Shown piece by piece: positions 1 through 8,280 of a stretch of DNA of 32,716 nt. The notes under the pieces are model-generated. The model was not told the DNA's origin. It did not search any database and was given only the letters and a program-made list of their open reading frames with translations. Made by a program: the position numbers and the translations under genes. Source of the stretch: Candidatus Marinamargulisbacteria bacterium SCGC AAA071-K20 (GTDB lineage: Bacteria; Margulisbacteria; Marinamargulisbacteria; GCA-2716485; AAA071-K20); NCBI GenBank assembly GCA_003265975.1, contig QFBU01000008.1, positions 1-32,716 on the forward strand. The letters run 5' to 3'. Positions within the stretch are counted from its first letter, which is position 1, and every line of letters begins with the position of its first letter.

Positions 1-727
1 CTCTAGTAAATTGTTTATTTTGAATATTTTCTGGGGAGACCGCATTATAAATGCCAGTATACTTTTCATTTTTTATTGAGGTTGCTATTAGACTTGCTAA
101 ATCTTCAAGATGGATCCAGTTCATCCATTGTTTACCAGACCCAATTTGGCCACCCATGCCTAATGAAAAAGGAGGTATCATTTTGGAAAGGGCGCCACCT
201 CCCTGGCCGAATACAACACCAATTCGTAAAATCACCATTCTGACAGATGCATTTTTACTAATTGTCTTAGTGGCACTTTCCCAATTTTGACATAAATTAC
301 CTAAGAAACCTTGTGAAGCTGGTGACTCTTCATCTAGCGTGGCTTCTTGCAAATGGTCGTAATAGCCAATAGCCGACGCTGAAACCACTACCCGAAGTTT
401 TTTTGCATGTTCCTTTGCACCATCCATTAGATTTTGTGTGCCTTGAACACGACTTTGCTTGATTTTCTGTTTCTGTTTTTTTGTCCAACGCTTATTGGCA
501 ACACCTTCACCCATTAAATTAACAATCCCCTCAACGCCACTAAAAATTTCTTTTGGAGGCGACCCGGTTAAAGCATCCCAAAGGTGGCACTCATGAATAT
601 TGCCATATTTTTTTTTCAACTTTGAAAGATTTCGGGATACTAAAACGAGTTGGTGACCTTCATGTGTCAACTTAGAAATAAGGGCCTGCCCAATAAAACC
701 ACTTCCACCTGTCACCAATATTTTCAT
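1..727 (-). CDS. TIGR01777-family NAD(P)-dependent epimerase/SDR protein (3' end cut by window edge)
   Basis: About 242 residues are visible on the minus strand from the ATG at 725-727, and the frame stays open to the window edge, so the C-terminus is missing. The product begins MKILVTGGSGFIGQAL, with the GGSGFIG dinucleotide-binding glycine motif of extended short-chain dehydrogenases. It continues with features of the TIGR01777 (YfcH/SulA-like) family: a GVEGIVNLMGEGV segment, a W-T-K-K-Q-K-Q-K-I-K-Q-S-R-V-Q-G-T run, a VVSASAIGYY active-site region, and MNWIHLEDLASLI. The reaction and substrate of this family are not established. Its start overlaps the stop of the upstream lipocalin gene by four bases (ATGA), so the two are probably co-translated. 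The family call is secure and the function is unknown. Confidence 0.88.
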   Translation of the reverse strand, partial: MKILVTGGSGFIGQALISKLTHEGHQLVLVSRNLSKLKKKYGNIHECHLWDALTGSPPKEIFSGVEGIVNLMGEGVANKRWTKKQKQKIKQSRVQGTQNLMDGAKEHAKKLRVVVSASAIGYYDHLQEATLDEESPASQGFLGNLCQNWESATKTISKNASVRMVILRIGVVFGQGGGALSKMIPPFSLGMGGQIGSGKQWMNWIHLEDLASLIATSIKNEKYTGIYNAVSPENIQNKQFTR

Positions 728-1287
728 ATCGACGCCTCTTTCTTTTTAAGATAAGTATCATGAAAGGTTATTAATAACTCTTCTGAGTCATAATCATTTT
801 TATCTAAAATTAATTTCACTTTCTTTAACTGAGATTGAGTTAGAACAGAGTTTCTAGATAATACCCAACCATATTGACTTTTTCTATCTCCAACCACACT
901 CAAAGTGTGTTCAGGGTCAACATAGAGAATCCAATAATCTCCCCATACTGGCCGCCAGCCAAAGATATGAAAGAAACTAACCTCAAGCTTTGAAGAATCC
1001 TTTTGGTCTTGAATTCGACCACGTCCTTCAGAGGTATAGATTTTACCGTTTTTTCTTTCGCATTGATTTAAAACTTTAATCATTCCGTTATCAAGTAATT
1101 GATATTCTGCTGTAACATTCTTTAAGTATTTATTCTGAAATGGGTTTTTAAAACGAGCTATTTCGTACCATTTTCCTTGGTAGCGCGCTAAGTCAAAATT
1201 AGTGACGCGACTATATATCTTGGCTTGATTTTTGCATCTAAAAAAAATAGTTAATAAAAGCAAAGTTTGTTTAAGTATAATACTCAT
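724..1287 (-). CDS. blc: Blc-type lipocalin
   Basis: The 187-residue protein has the lipocalin GxW motif in GKWYEIARF (around residue 39) and the Blc pattern that follows it: VTAEYQLLDNG, then EGRGRI, LEVSFF, DYWILYVD and YGWVLSRN. Bacterial Blc proteins are normally outer-membrane lipoproteins that bind lipids. Here the N-terminus is hydrophobic (LLLLTIFF) and followed by a cysteine, but the residue before the Cys is Arg, so the lipobox is poor and lipidation is uncertain. The gene overlaps the downstream epimerase by four bases. TIGR01777 epimerases and Blc lipocalins also occur together in accessory clusters of other bacteria (general knowledge), which together with the nearby IS remnant suggests an acquired pair. 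The symbol is by family resemblance. Confidence 0.85.
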   Translation of the reverse strand: MSIILKQTLLLLTIFFRCKNQAKIYSRVTNFDLARYQGKWYEIARFKNPFQNKYLKNVTAEYQLLDNGMIKVLNQCERKNGKIYTSEGRGRIQDQKDSSKLEVSFFHIFGWRPVWGDYWILYVDPEHTLSVVGDRKSQYGWVLSRNSVLTQSQLKKVKLILDKNDYDSEELLITFHDTYLKKKEASI

Positions 1288-1366
1288 AAATATATTTTAT
1301 CATCTTAAGTGTTGTTGGTTTAATTATAAATTTCAAAAAAATCAGTTTGATACTACCGACTTATAC

Positions 1367-1815
1367 GGTTCTGTCGCACATCTAAGCACAAACTGATAAA
1401 CTTCTACCAAAACAGAGGGGTCAGATGAAGATAAGTCAAAAAATGAAAAGCCTATTCAAAAATTACAATTATCCACCTGAGCTATCGAGGTATTGAAGAA
1501 ATATTGAAGACCAGAGGGTTCAAAAAAATTCATCATGCTACTTTACAGAGAGGGGTAATTTCATTTTTTTACATAGTTTAGAACGGGAATTTAGAAAACT
1601 AAAGAAGCGTGTAGGAACGAGTTGGCGCATGGATAAAACCCATATTAAAGTGAATGGCACTGCTATTCGAACAAGATCATCGCTTTATCAAACGACTCAC
1701 TCGCTCCATTCTGGGTTTCAAAATGTGTAATTCCGCCAGACGTACACTGTCGCTAATTGAACCCGTTCATATGATCAGAAAAGGTCAGCTTTTTTGGACT
1801 TTATGTTTTAGATGA
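1367..1815 (+). pseudogene. Decayed IS6-family transposase
   Basis: Three translated blocks match IS6/IS26-type transposases in order but in different frames. Block 1 (from 1465) reads HLSYRGIEEILKTRG followed by HHATLQR. Block 2 (about 1593-1660, another frame) reads SWRMDKTHIKVNG and holds the first catalytic Asp. Block 3 (1669-1815) reads EQDHRFIKRLTRSILGFK and then ARRTLSLIEPVHMIRKGQ, ending at TGA 1813-1815. The segment that should lie between blocks 2 and 3, carrying the second catalytic Asp, is missing. GGTTCTGTCGCA at 1367-1378 resembles the terminal inverted repeat of this family, and no matching right repeat is visible after the stop. Frameshifts, stops and the internal deletion make it inactive. 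Confidence 0.85.
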
Positions 1816-1820
1816 GACTA

Positions 1821-1845
1821 ACCCACATGATATAGTTATGTGGGT
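1821..1845 (+). promoter_or_regulatory. Perfect hairpin directly abutting the queA start codon
   Basis: ACCCACAT (1821-1828) pairs perfectly with ATGTGGGT (1838-1845), leaving a 9-base loop that contains TATAGT (1831-1836). The ATG of queA follows immediately at 1846. There is no U-tract, so it is not a terminator. It may be a protein-binding dyad around a -10 box or a structure limiting translation initiation. The role is inferred. Confidence 0.4.
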
Positions 1846-2889
1846 ATGAACTTAAGCGACTATAACTATTCTTTACCTGAAGATTTAATAGCTAAGACCC
1901 CCCTTTCAAAAAGAGATCAGAGCCAATTGATGGTTCTTGATCAGGGGGGCGACAGTATTAAGCATCATGTGTTTTCTGACATTTTAACCGTCCTAGGCCC
2001 CAACGATGTATTAATTCTAAACAATACTAAAGTCATTAAAGCTAGGCTTTATGCACATAAAAAAACAGGTGGAAAAATAGAGCTCCTTTTAGAACGGCCC
2101 CTTGAAAATAATCAGTATACTGCGCTAGTTAAACCAGCTAAGCGAGTACGGGTAGGTGATCGTCTTATACTTGGCCCTGATGCTGAGCTAGAAGTAACTT
2201 CTAAGGACGGCGGTATGGTAACGATACAGTTTCATTCTAAAGAGTCGGTATGGGACGTTTTAGAACGTTACGGATTCATGCCAATTCCTCCTTATATTAA
2301 AACTGGTAAAGAAACCCCTGAGTCGTTTACGCACAACTATCAAACTGTTTTTGCTGACAAACCTGGTGCGGTTGCCGCTCCTACTGCAGGGCTTCACTTT
2401 ACCCCACTTCTTTTAGACCAACTCAAACAAAAAGGGGTTCAAATAGAAACCATTACACTCCATGTGGGATACGGCACATTTATGCCCATTAAAACGGAGT
2501 CTATTAAAGATCATAAAATGCACAGCGAAAGATATCATGTCTCTAAGGATACGGCTGAACGGTTAAACAAGGTTAAGTCGTCTAAGCGTTTTGTTGCCGT
2601 GGGAACTACCGCTGTTCGGGCTTTAGAGTCTGCCACAAAAAACGATGTTATACAGGCCGGCTCATTCGAAACAGATATTTTTATTACTCCGGGCTATACC
2701 TTTACTTGTGTCGATGCGCTCATTACAAATTTTCACTTACCCCAATCTTCGCTACTTCTATTAGTAAGCGCATTTACCTCGCGTGACTTTATACTAAACG
2801 CTTACGAACTAGCTATTAAGCATCGCTATCGCTTTTTTAGTTTTGGAGATGCTATGTTTATTTTGCCAAAAACGAGGAATTGTAAATAA
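1846..2889 (+). CDS. queA: S-adenosylmethionine:tRNA ribosyltransferase-isomerase
   Basis: QueA transfers and isomerises the ribosyl group of S-adenosylmethionine onto preQ1-modified tRNA to give epoxyqueuosine. The 347-residue product has the family's usual length and hallmarks: an N-terminal LSDYNYSLPEDLIA, the LILNNTKVIKARL segment, GFMPIPPYI, AAPTAGLHFT, HVGYGTFMPI, VGTTAVRALES, and the C-terminal ITNFHLPQSSLLLLVSAF. The reading frame also allows a GTG two codons earlier (1840), but the ATG at 1846 gives the conserved start M-N-L-S-D-Y and is preferred. No strong Shine-Dalgarno is seen. The next gene starts two bases after its stop, so the pair is probably one transcript. The N-terminus abuts the decayed IS6 element, which did not damage the gene. 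Confidence 0.96.
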   Translation: MNLSDYNYSLPEDLIAKTPLSKRDQSQLMVLDQGGDSIKHHVFSDILTVLGPNDVLILNNTKVIKARLYAHKKTGGKIELLLERPLENNQYTALVKPAKRVRVGDRLILGPDAELEVTSKDGGMVTIQFHSKESVWDVLERYGFMPIPPYIKTGKETPESFTHNYQTVFADKPGAVAAPTAGLHFTPLLLDQLKQKGVQIETITLHVGYGTFMPIKTESIKDHKMHSERYHVSKDTAERLNKVKSSKRFVAVGTTAVRALESATKNDVIQAGSFETDIFITPGYTFTCVDALITNFHLPQSSLLLLVSAFTSRDFILNAYELAIKHRYRFFSFGDAMFILPKTRNCK

Positions 2890-2891
2890 GT

Positions 2892-5800
2892 ATGCTAAAA
2901 CGTTTTTTTATAACTAGCTTAATACTCACTCTTCCGCTCTTTGGGCAAAGCAGTGTCACTCCTGACGCTATTGTAACCATTAACGCGGAACCCAGTGTGC
3001 CAACTATGTCCGTAGTTGAGCCTGTCGTGCTGTCTGAAAATCTTTATATCCAAATTGTGTCCTCCCCTGCCCCAATTACTGTAAATGCATTTCATTCATC
3101 GCAAGTTATGTACACTACTACTACCGGGAATATTTTCTTGGTAACTAGTTCAAATGCTCATTTTTATGAACTAAAATTACCACAACAGCGATTTGGATGG
3201 ATTAGTAAATCTTTTACTGCCCCATACCTCGGCCCCGCACTTTCCCAGGACTTATTAGACAATATGATTCTTATTCCACCTCGTGTAAAACGGCCCCCCC
3301 CTAAAGTTAAGGAGACGCCCTACCGGTTTGGCGGACAAGAAAACTTTAGATATCCCCGAAAAGCGAGAAATCAAAATATCGACTTAGAGGTAGACGGGTT
3401 TTATGAAATAAAGTTAAGTGGTCGAAACTTTGGTAACGCTGAAGGCGGACTAATTTCTCCTACTGATAATCGATACGAAACTATCGTTAAAGATCCTATT
3501 TACTCAAAAATCCCTAAAGACGTTATTCGTGGCGATCCTAAATTAGATATTAGATATCATATAAAAATTGATGGTCAATTAGACGACGACCTTTCAGTGC
3601 ATTATGACATTGAACAAGAGCCCGACTTCCCGGGTAAATATGACGTACGTGTGAAACATAAACGTAAAGAACTAACCTTTTATCATTTTAAGGCTGACTT
3701 TAATAATGGTGAATTTATTCAAGTTAATAAAGCCTTAAATGGAGCTATGTATACCCAACAAACTGACAACTCTGACTTAATCATAGCCACGGGTAAACAG
3801 AGAAGTGAGCCTAAAAAGTTTGAAACAAATGGTACGGGTCAAACTAAAATCAAATTGGGAAATACCTCTATTTTTCAAGACTCTCTCGTGGTTTGGGTCA
3901 ATAATAAAAAGAAACGAGAAGGGGTAGACTTTACCGCTAACTATTTTGAAGGATATATCGAATTTTTTGAGGCTCCTCAACGTGAAGACTACATTGAAGT
4001 TGTCTATGAATTTACGAATCCGATCGAAGACTTTTTACCTGTATTGTCACGAAAAAACTTTACGGGTGCCCAATATAAATGGGCGTCGCAAGAGCAAATA
4101 ATTGTAACCAAACAAGACGAGGTAGCTTCAGAAAAATTATGGCCTACAGACAATGTGCAAGTTCAGAATTTAGACACCGTTGAGTCTATTTTTAAAGAGT
4201 TTATTCAAGAAGAATTGCCTACAGTGGCGCGTCTTTTAAGTAGTTCTAACATGACAAACCTGCCCAAAGAACCGGCCCCTATTATTGTGCCTAAGCGATA
4301 CGATTTGGCTCATCGTCATATTGTGTTGGGGTCGGATATCTTAAGTTTGAATGACGCTGAACTAATTAGGAACCAAGACTATTTTGTAGATCATAACGAG
4401 GGTGCGCTTACGCTTAAGAAGCCAATTTTGGTGTCTGACAATTTGTCTGTTGTTTATAGATATTATCGCTCGACCGTTTCAGAACAAGATCTTATTGGTA
4501 ACAACTCGCCCGGGCCCTATAAATTACAACATCAGCATTTATTAGATCAAACTGTTAGTGTCAGTCTTGACGACACTCTACTTGAAGAAACATTAGACTA
4601 CCTGGTGGACTTAGACCAAGGGCTTTTATATTTTAACTATAAAATAGACTACCCTCGAATTATTACTATTGAATACGAGGCCATAGACATCACGGTTGTC
4701 ACTCAAGACTCCAAACAAACCCCTTTTAACGTAGGTCTTACTTACATGAGAGAATTTGCTAAGTCTCAACAGGAAGAACTGGAACTAAGTGTGAGTTCTG
4801 AAAATCATACCGTTTCTGGGAATATTATCAGCGGACTAAAAAATCCTTTAATAGATACCGCCAACATCAAAATTGTTGTGGACAGCCAAGAACTAAGCAC
4901 GGCTGATTATGTTATTACCGACGCTTATAAAGGTATTATTTCTATTCCTAAGGGAGGAGCAGAAGCGATTGTTACTTATAAGTATAGAAAAAGTTTTAGA
5001 ACTAAGCTTATTCATCAAATTACGCTTGATTATGACAGACAAGGTACCGAGTTTAATAACGACGATGAAGGTGGCTTAGTCATCAGAGATGTTCCTGTAA
5101 AATACCAAGGAATAGACTTTATTCGGTATAGAGGACAAGGTTCTGCAGAAGAAGTTTATTTGGAAAGTGGCGTCGAGTTTTTAGCGGATTATAGAGATAA
5201 CGGACAAATTATTGGGATTACATTTTTGACTAAGGGTGACAATAATAGCGCCTCAAGACTAGACAATTATCCAAGTGCTGGAGATTTGTTTATTGTAGAG
5301 TATCAATATACCCCAGACGACTCTCTGGACCCAGGAAATGTTAACCAAAATATGATTGGGATTACGGCTGGTGGCCAACTGAGTAAAACACTTCGAGTGG
5401 ATACCGAAATTACAGCGGCTAGTCATAACTTTTCTAAAAACCGAGAAGACGGGTCTATTACCGTACAAGGCACTGGAACCGACAATCAAGACTACTCTCT
5501 TGGACACAGCAATGTTGTGGAAGATAGTGAGCAGGTATTTTTGAATAAAATATTACAAACTAAAGACAACGACTATATTATTAACTACACCAGAGGGACT
5601 GTAAAATTTAGAAATTTAACACCTTCCAGCGAAGACCAAATTGATGTGTCTTATACTTATTTTGACAACTCAGGTCAAACTGAAGCCGGTATACAACAGG
5701 ATATGAAATATGCGACCAAATTGTCTTCTGAATATAAAAATGATCACATTAAATTTACCAATACGTTTAAATTTATAGACAAAGAATTTCTACCTATTTC

Positions 5801-8183
5801 TCCTATTAAAGAAGCTAAGGGCACCCTTTTTTATGGTACTGATTTTAACTGGAAAATAAATGACATTGATAACTTTAATTTTTCTTATGATCGACGTAAA
5901 AATGACAAAGGCGGGGGCGGTAAAGACAATAATGAAAAAGTTTATTTAGTTCAAGACGATGTTCATACCAGTGCTAAAATACGCCTCTTTGACCATTTTG
6001 ATACTAATAGTAGCGCTAGATACAATTTACAAATGGAAGAGGCCGCTAATACTATTGGAAATCAAGAGGCGTTTAAAACAGATACCCTTTCTTATGGCTA
6101 TAATAATGGAATAGACTTTGGACCCAAAATTTTTAGACTTAATGCTAAGCGTACTTTTTCTCGTGGAATAACAGACTACATAGACGGGGTGAGTCAAAAT
6201 ATATCTGATGTAGAGACCTATGCTTACAAAGGAAACTTTGCTGTTAATGATGTAAGTTATATTGGTAATTTTTCGTTTGGGCCGTTTTATAATAATTCTT
6301 GGTCTAAAACGAGGACTTGGCAAGACTTTAAAGACACCTACTCGTATAGACAAACATACGGATTTGCATCGGTTTTAGCGCCGAAGCCGTATTTAAGCTC
6401 GACTTGGTCCACTAACTTTTCTGAAGTAAGATCTCAAGCCAGTGAAACAGCCTCTGAAAATGTTAACCAGTCTTTTAATTCTAATTATGGAGTAGACTAC
6501 ACGCCGTTTACTTGGTTTCAAACGTCTTGGAAAAAAACGCATAGAGAAAACGAAAGTCCTCTTTTAGGCCAAAAAGCGTTGATTGATGACCGAATCGTTT
6601 TTGGTATCAAACGATTTTCCTTATTTGGTGCGTTGACCAGTATGGGACTTCAACATAATAATTTCTTTTTACGGCCATTAGATAAGTCTTATTTGGTATA
6701 TGGCATGACTAGAAACAATAAGTTAGAAAATGACTCTAAAAAAGAATTCGACAATAATACGAATAGTTATAGTTTAAACGGACTACAGCCACATAAGAGC
6801 TTAACAATTCCGTCTATTACACATTCTAATCAAGACTCTAATATCATTAATACTATTGAAAATGCGACTACTTCAGAAAATAGAACCACTCAGAGCACAA
6901 ACAAATATAACGGGTCACTTCAATACAATCCAAACTACCCTATTGTCCGATTATTTAAATACAATTACACCTTCGACACTAACGAATACGTGCAAAAAGC
7001 GCACAATGTGTCTAATATCAGTACAAGTAATATTATTGAGAAAAAAAGTCCAACTTTCACTCGGTCACAAAAACTTAACTTTAGCCCAGGTTCTTTAATG
7101 CTTAGGCTACCCTTTAATAAACGGGTTAATTTTGGTCGATTTTCGTCTTCATTGATGGAAAACTGGTCAGACAAAACTAACCGAACTGAAACACAATTTA
7201 TTTATATAGACGATAGTGTTTCTACTTTAAATATTACAGATGACAGTGCCTTTTCCAAAAAATATACGCTTGATGTGAAGTACGATCCCTTTAATTTATT
7301 TAATACGACATCACAATATGTTACTGAAAATGTAGTATTAAGACGTAATGTAGGGTCGGCCAAAGGGGTTACCTTTAAAGAAGGGAAACAACATTCGTTT
7401 GCGGCGGGTTATTCTCCGTTTAGGGTTATTCGCTTTGACGGGACATTGCTTCGTTTGAGGTCTACTCAATACAAGTCTAACGAATTAGATATTGGGACTA
7501 CTGACCTGCGGGTAGCTCAACTTGTAAGCGATTTTGATGTTTTAGAAAGCTATTTAAATTCTATTTCTTTTGACAAAGGTATTAGATCTACCTTTACCCC
7601 CACTGGGTTCTTTTCGTTCTTTTCATTAGTGGGGGGTTACTCCGAAAAGAAAATTGACGAGCATCAACAAACACTTAGCTCGGACTCCTCAAACGAGTTT
7701 TTTCAACAAACAGGAACATCAGGCGCTATCTTACGCCCGTTGAGAGGATTAAATATTTCTTATGATGTGAATGCGAAACGGACTAAACAAAACAACAGTA
7801 AGTATGACCGTGGGTATAGTGGCATTACAAAAGTGACGTACCAACCCATTAAAACAAAACACATCAATGTGAATATCCAGTACGATCAAACACACTCTTG
7901 GGGTTTTGGTTTAAACGTTATTCAACAAGCTAATTCTGAGCAAGGTACTGGAGACTCTATTAAAACTGAAATTATCGACCGAGATGACGTTGTTGAAACT
8001 GGGTCTTTAAAAATTAGTATAGACTTGCCGCTTACTAACTCACCGTTTGTACAAAGCTTTGTAATAGAGGGCCAGGGCTATCTTAAAAAAATCTGGAATA
8101 AAAAAGATGGCGATGTCCCAATCGGCCAAAAAATATCATACGATATCTCAGGTATGGTAATAAAAGGAACCCTGTTTTTTTAA
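2892..8183 (+). CDS. Very large secreted/outer-membrane protein with repeated beta domains and a barrel-like C-terminal half, function unknown
   Basis: I do not recognise this 1763-residue protein. It starts with a signal peptide (MLKRFFITSLILTLPLFGQSS). An SH3-like stretch follows around residues 55-112, ending in RFGWISK. From about 326 to 930 there are at least six related blocks with a shared pattern: a polar beta strand, then a D-Y/F-x-V/I-D/N-Y motif, a G-x-(V/I/L) turn, and a closing I-x-V-x-Y-x-Y strand. They lie at roughly 326-382, 474-528, 552-602, 650-702, 749-812 and 872-930, with examples DYIINYTRGTVKF and IDVSYTY. The last 800 residues alternate aromatic and polar residues with many Asn, Ser and Thr, as in a large outer-membrane beta barrel. 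The block pattern resembles surface proteins such as SprA of Bacteroidetes, but I cannot show homology. It starts two bases after queA. Confidence 0.75.
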   Translation: MLKRFFITSLILTLPLFGQSSVTPDAIVTINAEPSVPTMSVVEPVVLSENLYIQIVSSPAPITVNAFHSSQVMYTTTTGNIFLVTSSNAHFYELKLPQQRFGWISKSFTAPYLGPALSQDLLDNMILIPPRVKRPPPKVKETPYRFGGQENFRYPRKARNQNIDLEVDGFYEIKLSGRNFGNAEGGLISPTDNRYETIVKDPIYSKIPKDVIRGDPKLDIRYHIKIDGQLDDDLSVHYDIEQEPDFPGKYDVRVKHKRKELTFYHFKADFNNGEFIQVNKALNGAMYTQQTDNSDLIIATGKQRSEPKKFETNGTGQTKIKLGNTSIFQDSLVVWVNNKKKREGVDFTANYFEGYIEFFEAPQREDYIEVVYEFTNPIEDFLPVLSRKNFTGAQYKWASQEQIIVTKQDEVASEKLWPTDNVQVQNLDTVESIFKEFIQEELPTVARLLSSSNMTNLPKEPAPIIVPKRYDLAHRHIVLGSDILSLNDAELIRNQDYFVDHNEGALTLKKPILVSDNLSVVYRYYRSTVSEQDLIGNNSPGPYKLQHQHLLDQTVSVSLDDTLLEETLDYLVDLDQGLLYFNYKIDYPRIITIEYEAIDITVVTQDSKQTPFNVGLTYMREFAKSQQEELELSVSSENHTVSGNIISGLKNPLIDTANIKIVVDSQELSTADYVITDAYKGIISIPKGGAEAIVTYKYRKSFRTKLIHQITLDYDRQGTEFNNDDEGGLVIRDVPVKYQGIDFIRYRGQGSAEEVYLESGVEFLADYRDNGQIIGITFLTKGDNNSASRLDNYPSAGDLFIVEYQYTPDDSLDPGNVNQNMIGITAGGQLSKTLRVDTEITAASHNFSKNREDGSITVQGTGTDNQDYSLGHSNVVEDSEQVFLNKILQTKDNDYIINYTRGTVKFRNLTPSSEDQIDVSYTYFDNSGQTEAGIQQDMKYATKLSSEYKNDHIKFTNTFKFIDKEFLPISPIKEAKGTLFYGTDFNWKINDIDNFNFSYDRRKNDKGGGGKDNNEKVYLVQDDVHTSAKIRLFDHFDTNSSARYNLQMEEAANTIGNQEAFKTDTLSYGYNNGIDFGPKIFRLNAKRTFSRGITDYIDGVSQNISDVETYAYKGNFAVNDVSYIGNFSFGPFYNNSWSKTRTWQDFKDTYSYRQTYGFASVLAPKPYLSSTWSTNFSEVRSQASETASENVNQSFNSNYGVDYTPFTWFQTSWKKTHRENESPLLGQKALIDDRIVFGIKRFSLFGALTSMGLQHNNFFLRPLDKSYLVYGMTRNNKLENDSKKEFDNNTNSYSLNGLQPHKSLTIPSITHSNQDSNIINTIENATTSENRTTQSTNKYNGSLQYNPNYPIVRLFKYNYTFDTNEYVQKAHNVSNISTSNIIEKKSPTFTRSQKLNFSPGSLMLRLPFNKRVNFGRFSSSLMENWSDKTNRTETQFIYIDDSVSTLNITDDSAFSKKYTLDVKYDPFNLFNTTSQYVTENVVLRRNVGSAKGVTFKEGKQHSFAAGYSPFRVIRFDGTLLRLRSTQYKSNELDIGTTDLRVAQLVSDFDVLESYLNSISFDKGIRSTFTPTGFFSFFSLVGGYSEKKIDEHQQTLSSDSSNEFFQQTGTSGAILRPLRGLNISYDVNAKRTKQNNSKYDRGYSGITKVTYQPIKTKHINVNIQYDQTHSWGFGLNVIQQANSEQGTGDSIKTEIIDRDDVVETGSLKISIDLPLTNSPFVQSFVIEGQGYLKKIWNKKDGDVPIGQKISYDISGMVIKGTLFF

Positions 8184-8237
8184 AGCCCCCTTTGTAGTCA
8201 GTATTGTGCTGATGGCTTAAATATTTTGGTTATTTTG

Positions 8238-8266
8238 TTGGTATTTTTTTGTTCGCCCGTTATAAT
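8238..8266 (+). promoter_or_regulatory. Promoter of the amidase gene
   Basis: TTGGTA (8238-8243) and a consensus TATAAT (8261-8266) are separated by 17 bases. Transcription would start around 8273, leaving a leader of about eight bases before the ATG at 8281. There is no Shine-Dalgarno in that leader. Confidence 0.65.
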
Positions 8267-8280
8267 GATGCCCCGTAACC

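Noticed and set aside
51..290. Plus-strand open frame across the epimerase gene
   Set aside because: It is antisense to the well-supported epimerase frame and has no recognisable domain.
1240..1260. Lipobox in the lipocalin N-terminus
   Set aside because: The residue before the Cys is Arg and the preceding residues are Phe, which does not fit a lipobox, so lipidation was not claimed.
8184..8222. Possible terminator after the giant envelope gene (AAGCC ... GGCTT)
   Set aside because: The stem is only five to seven bases with a long loop, and no clear T-run follows.
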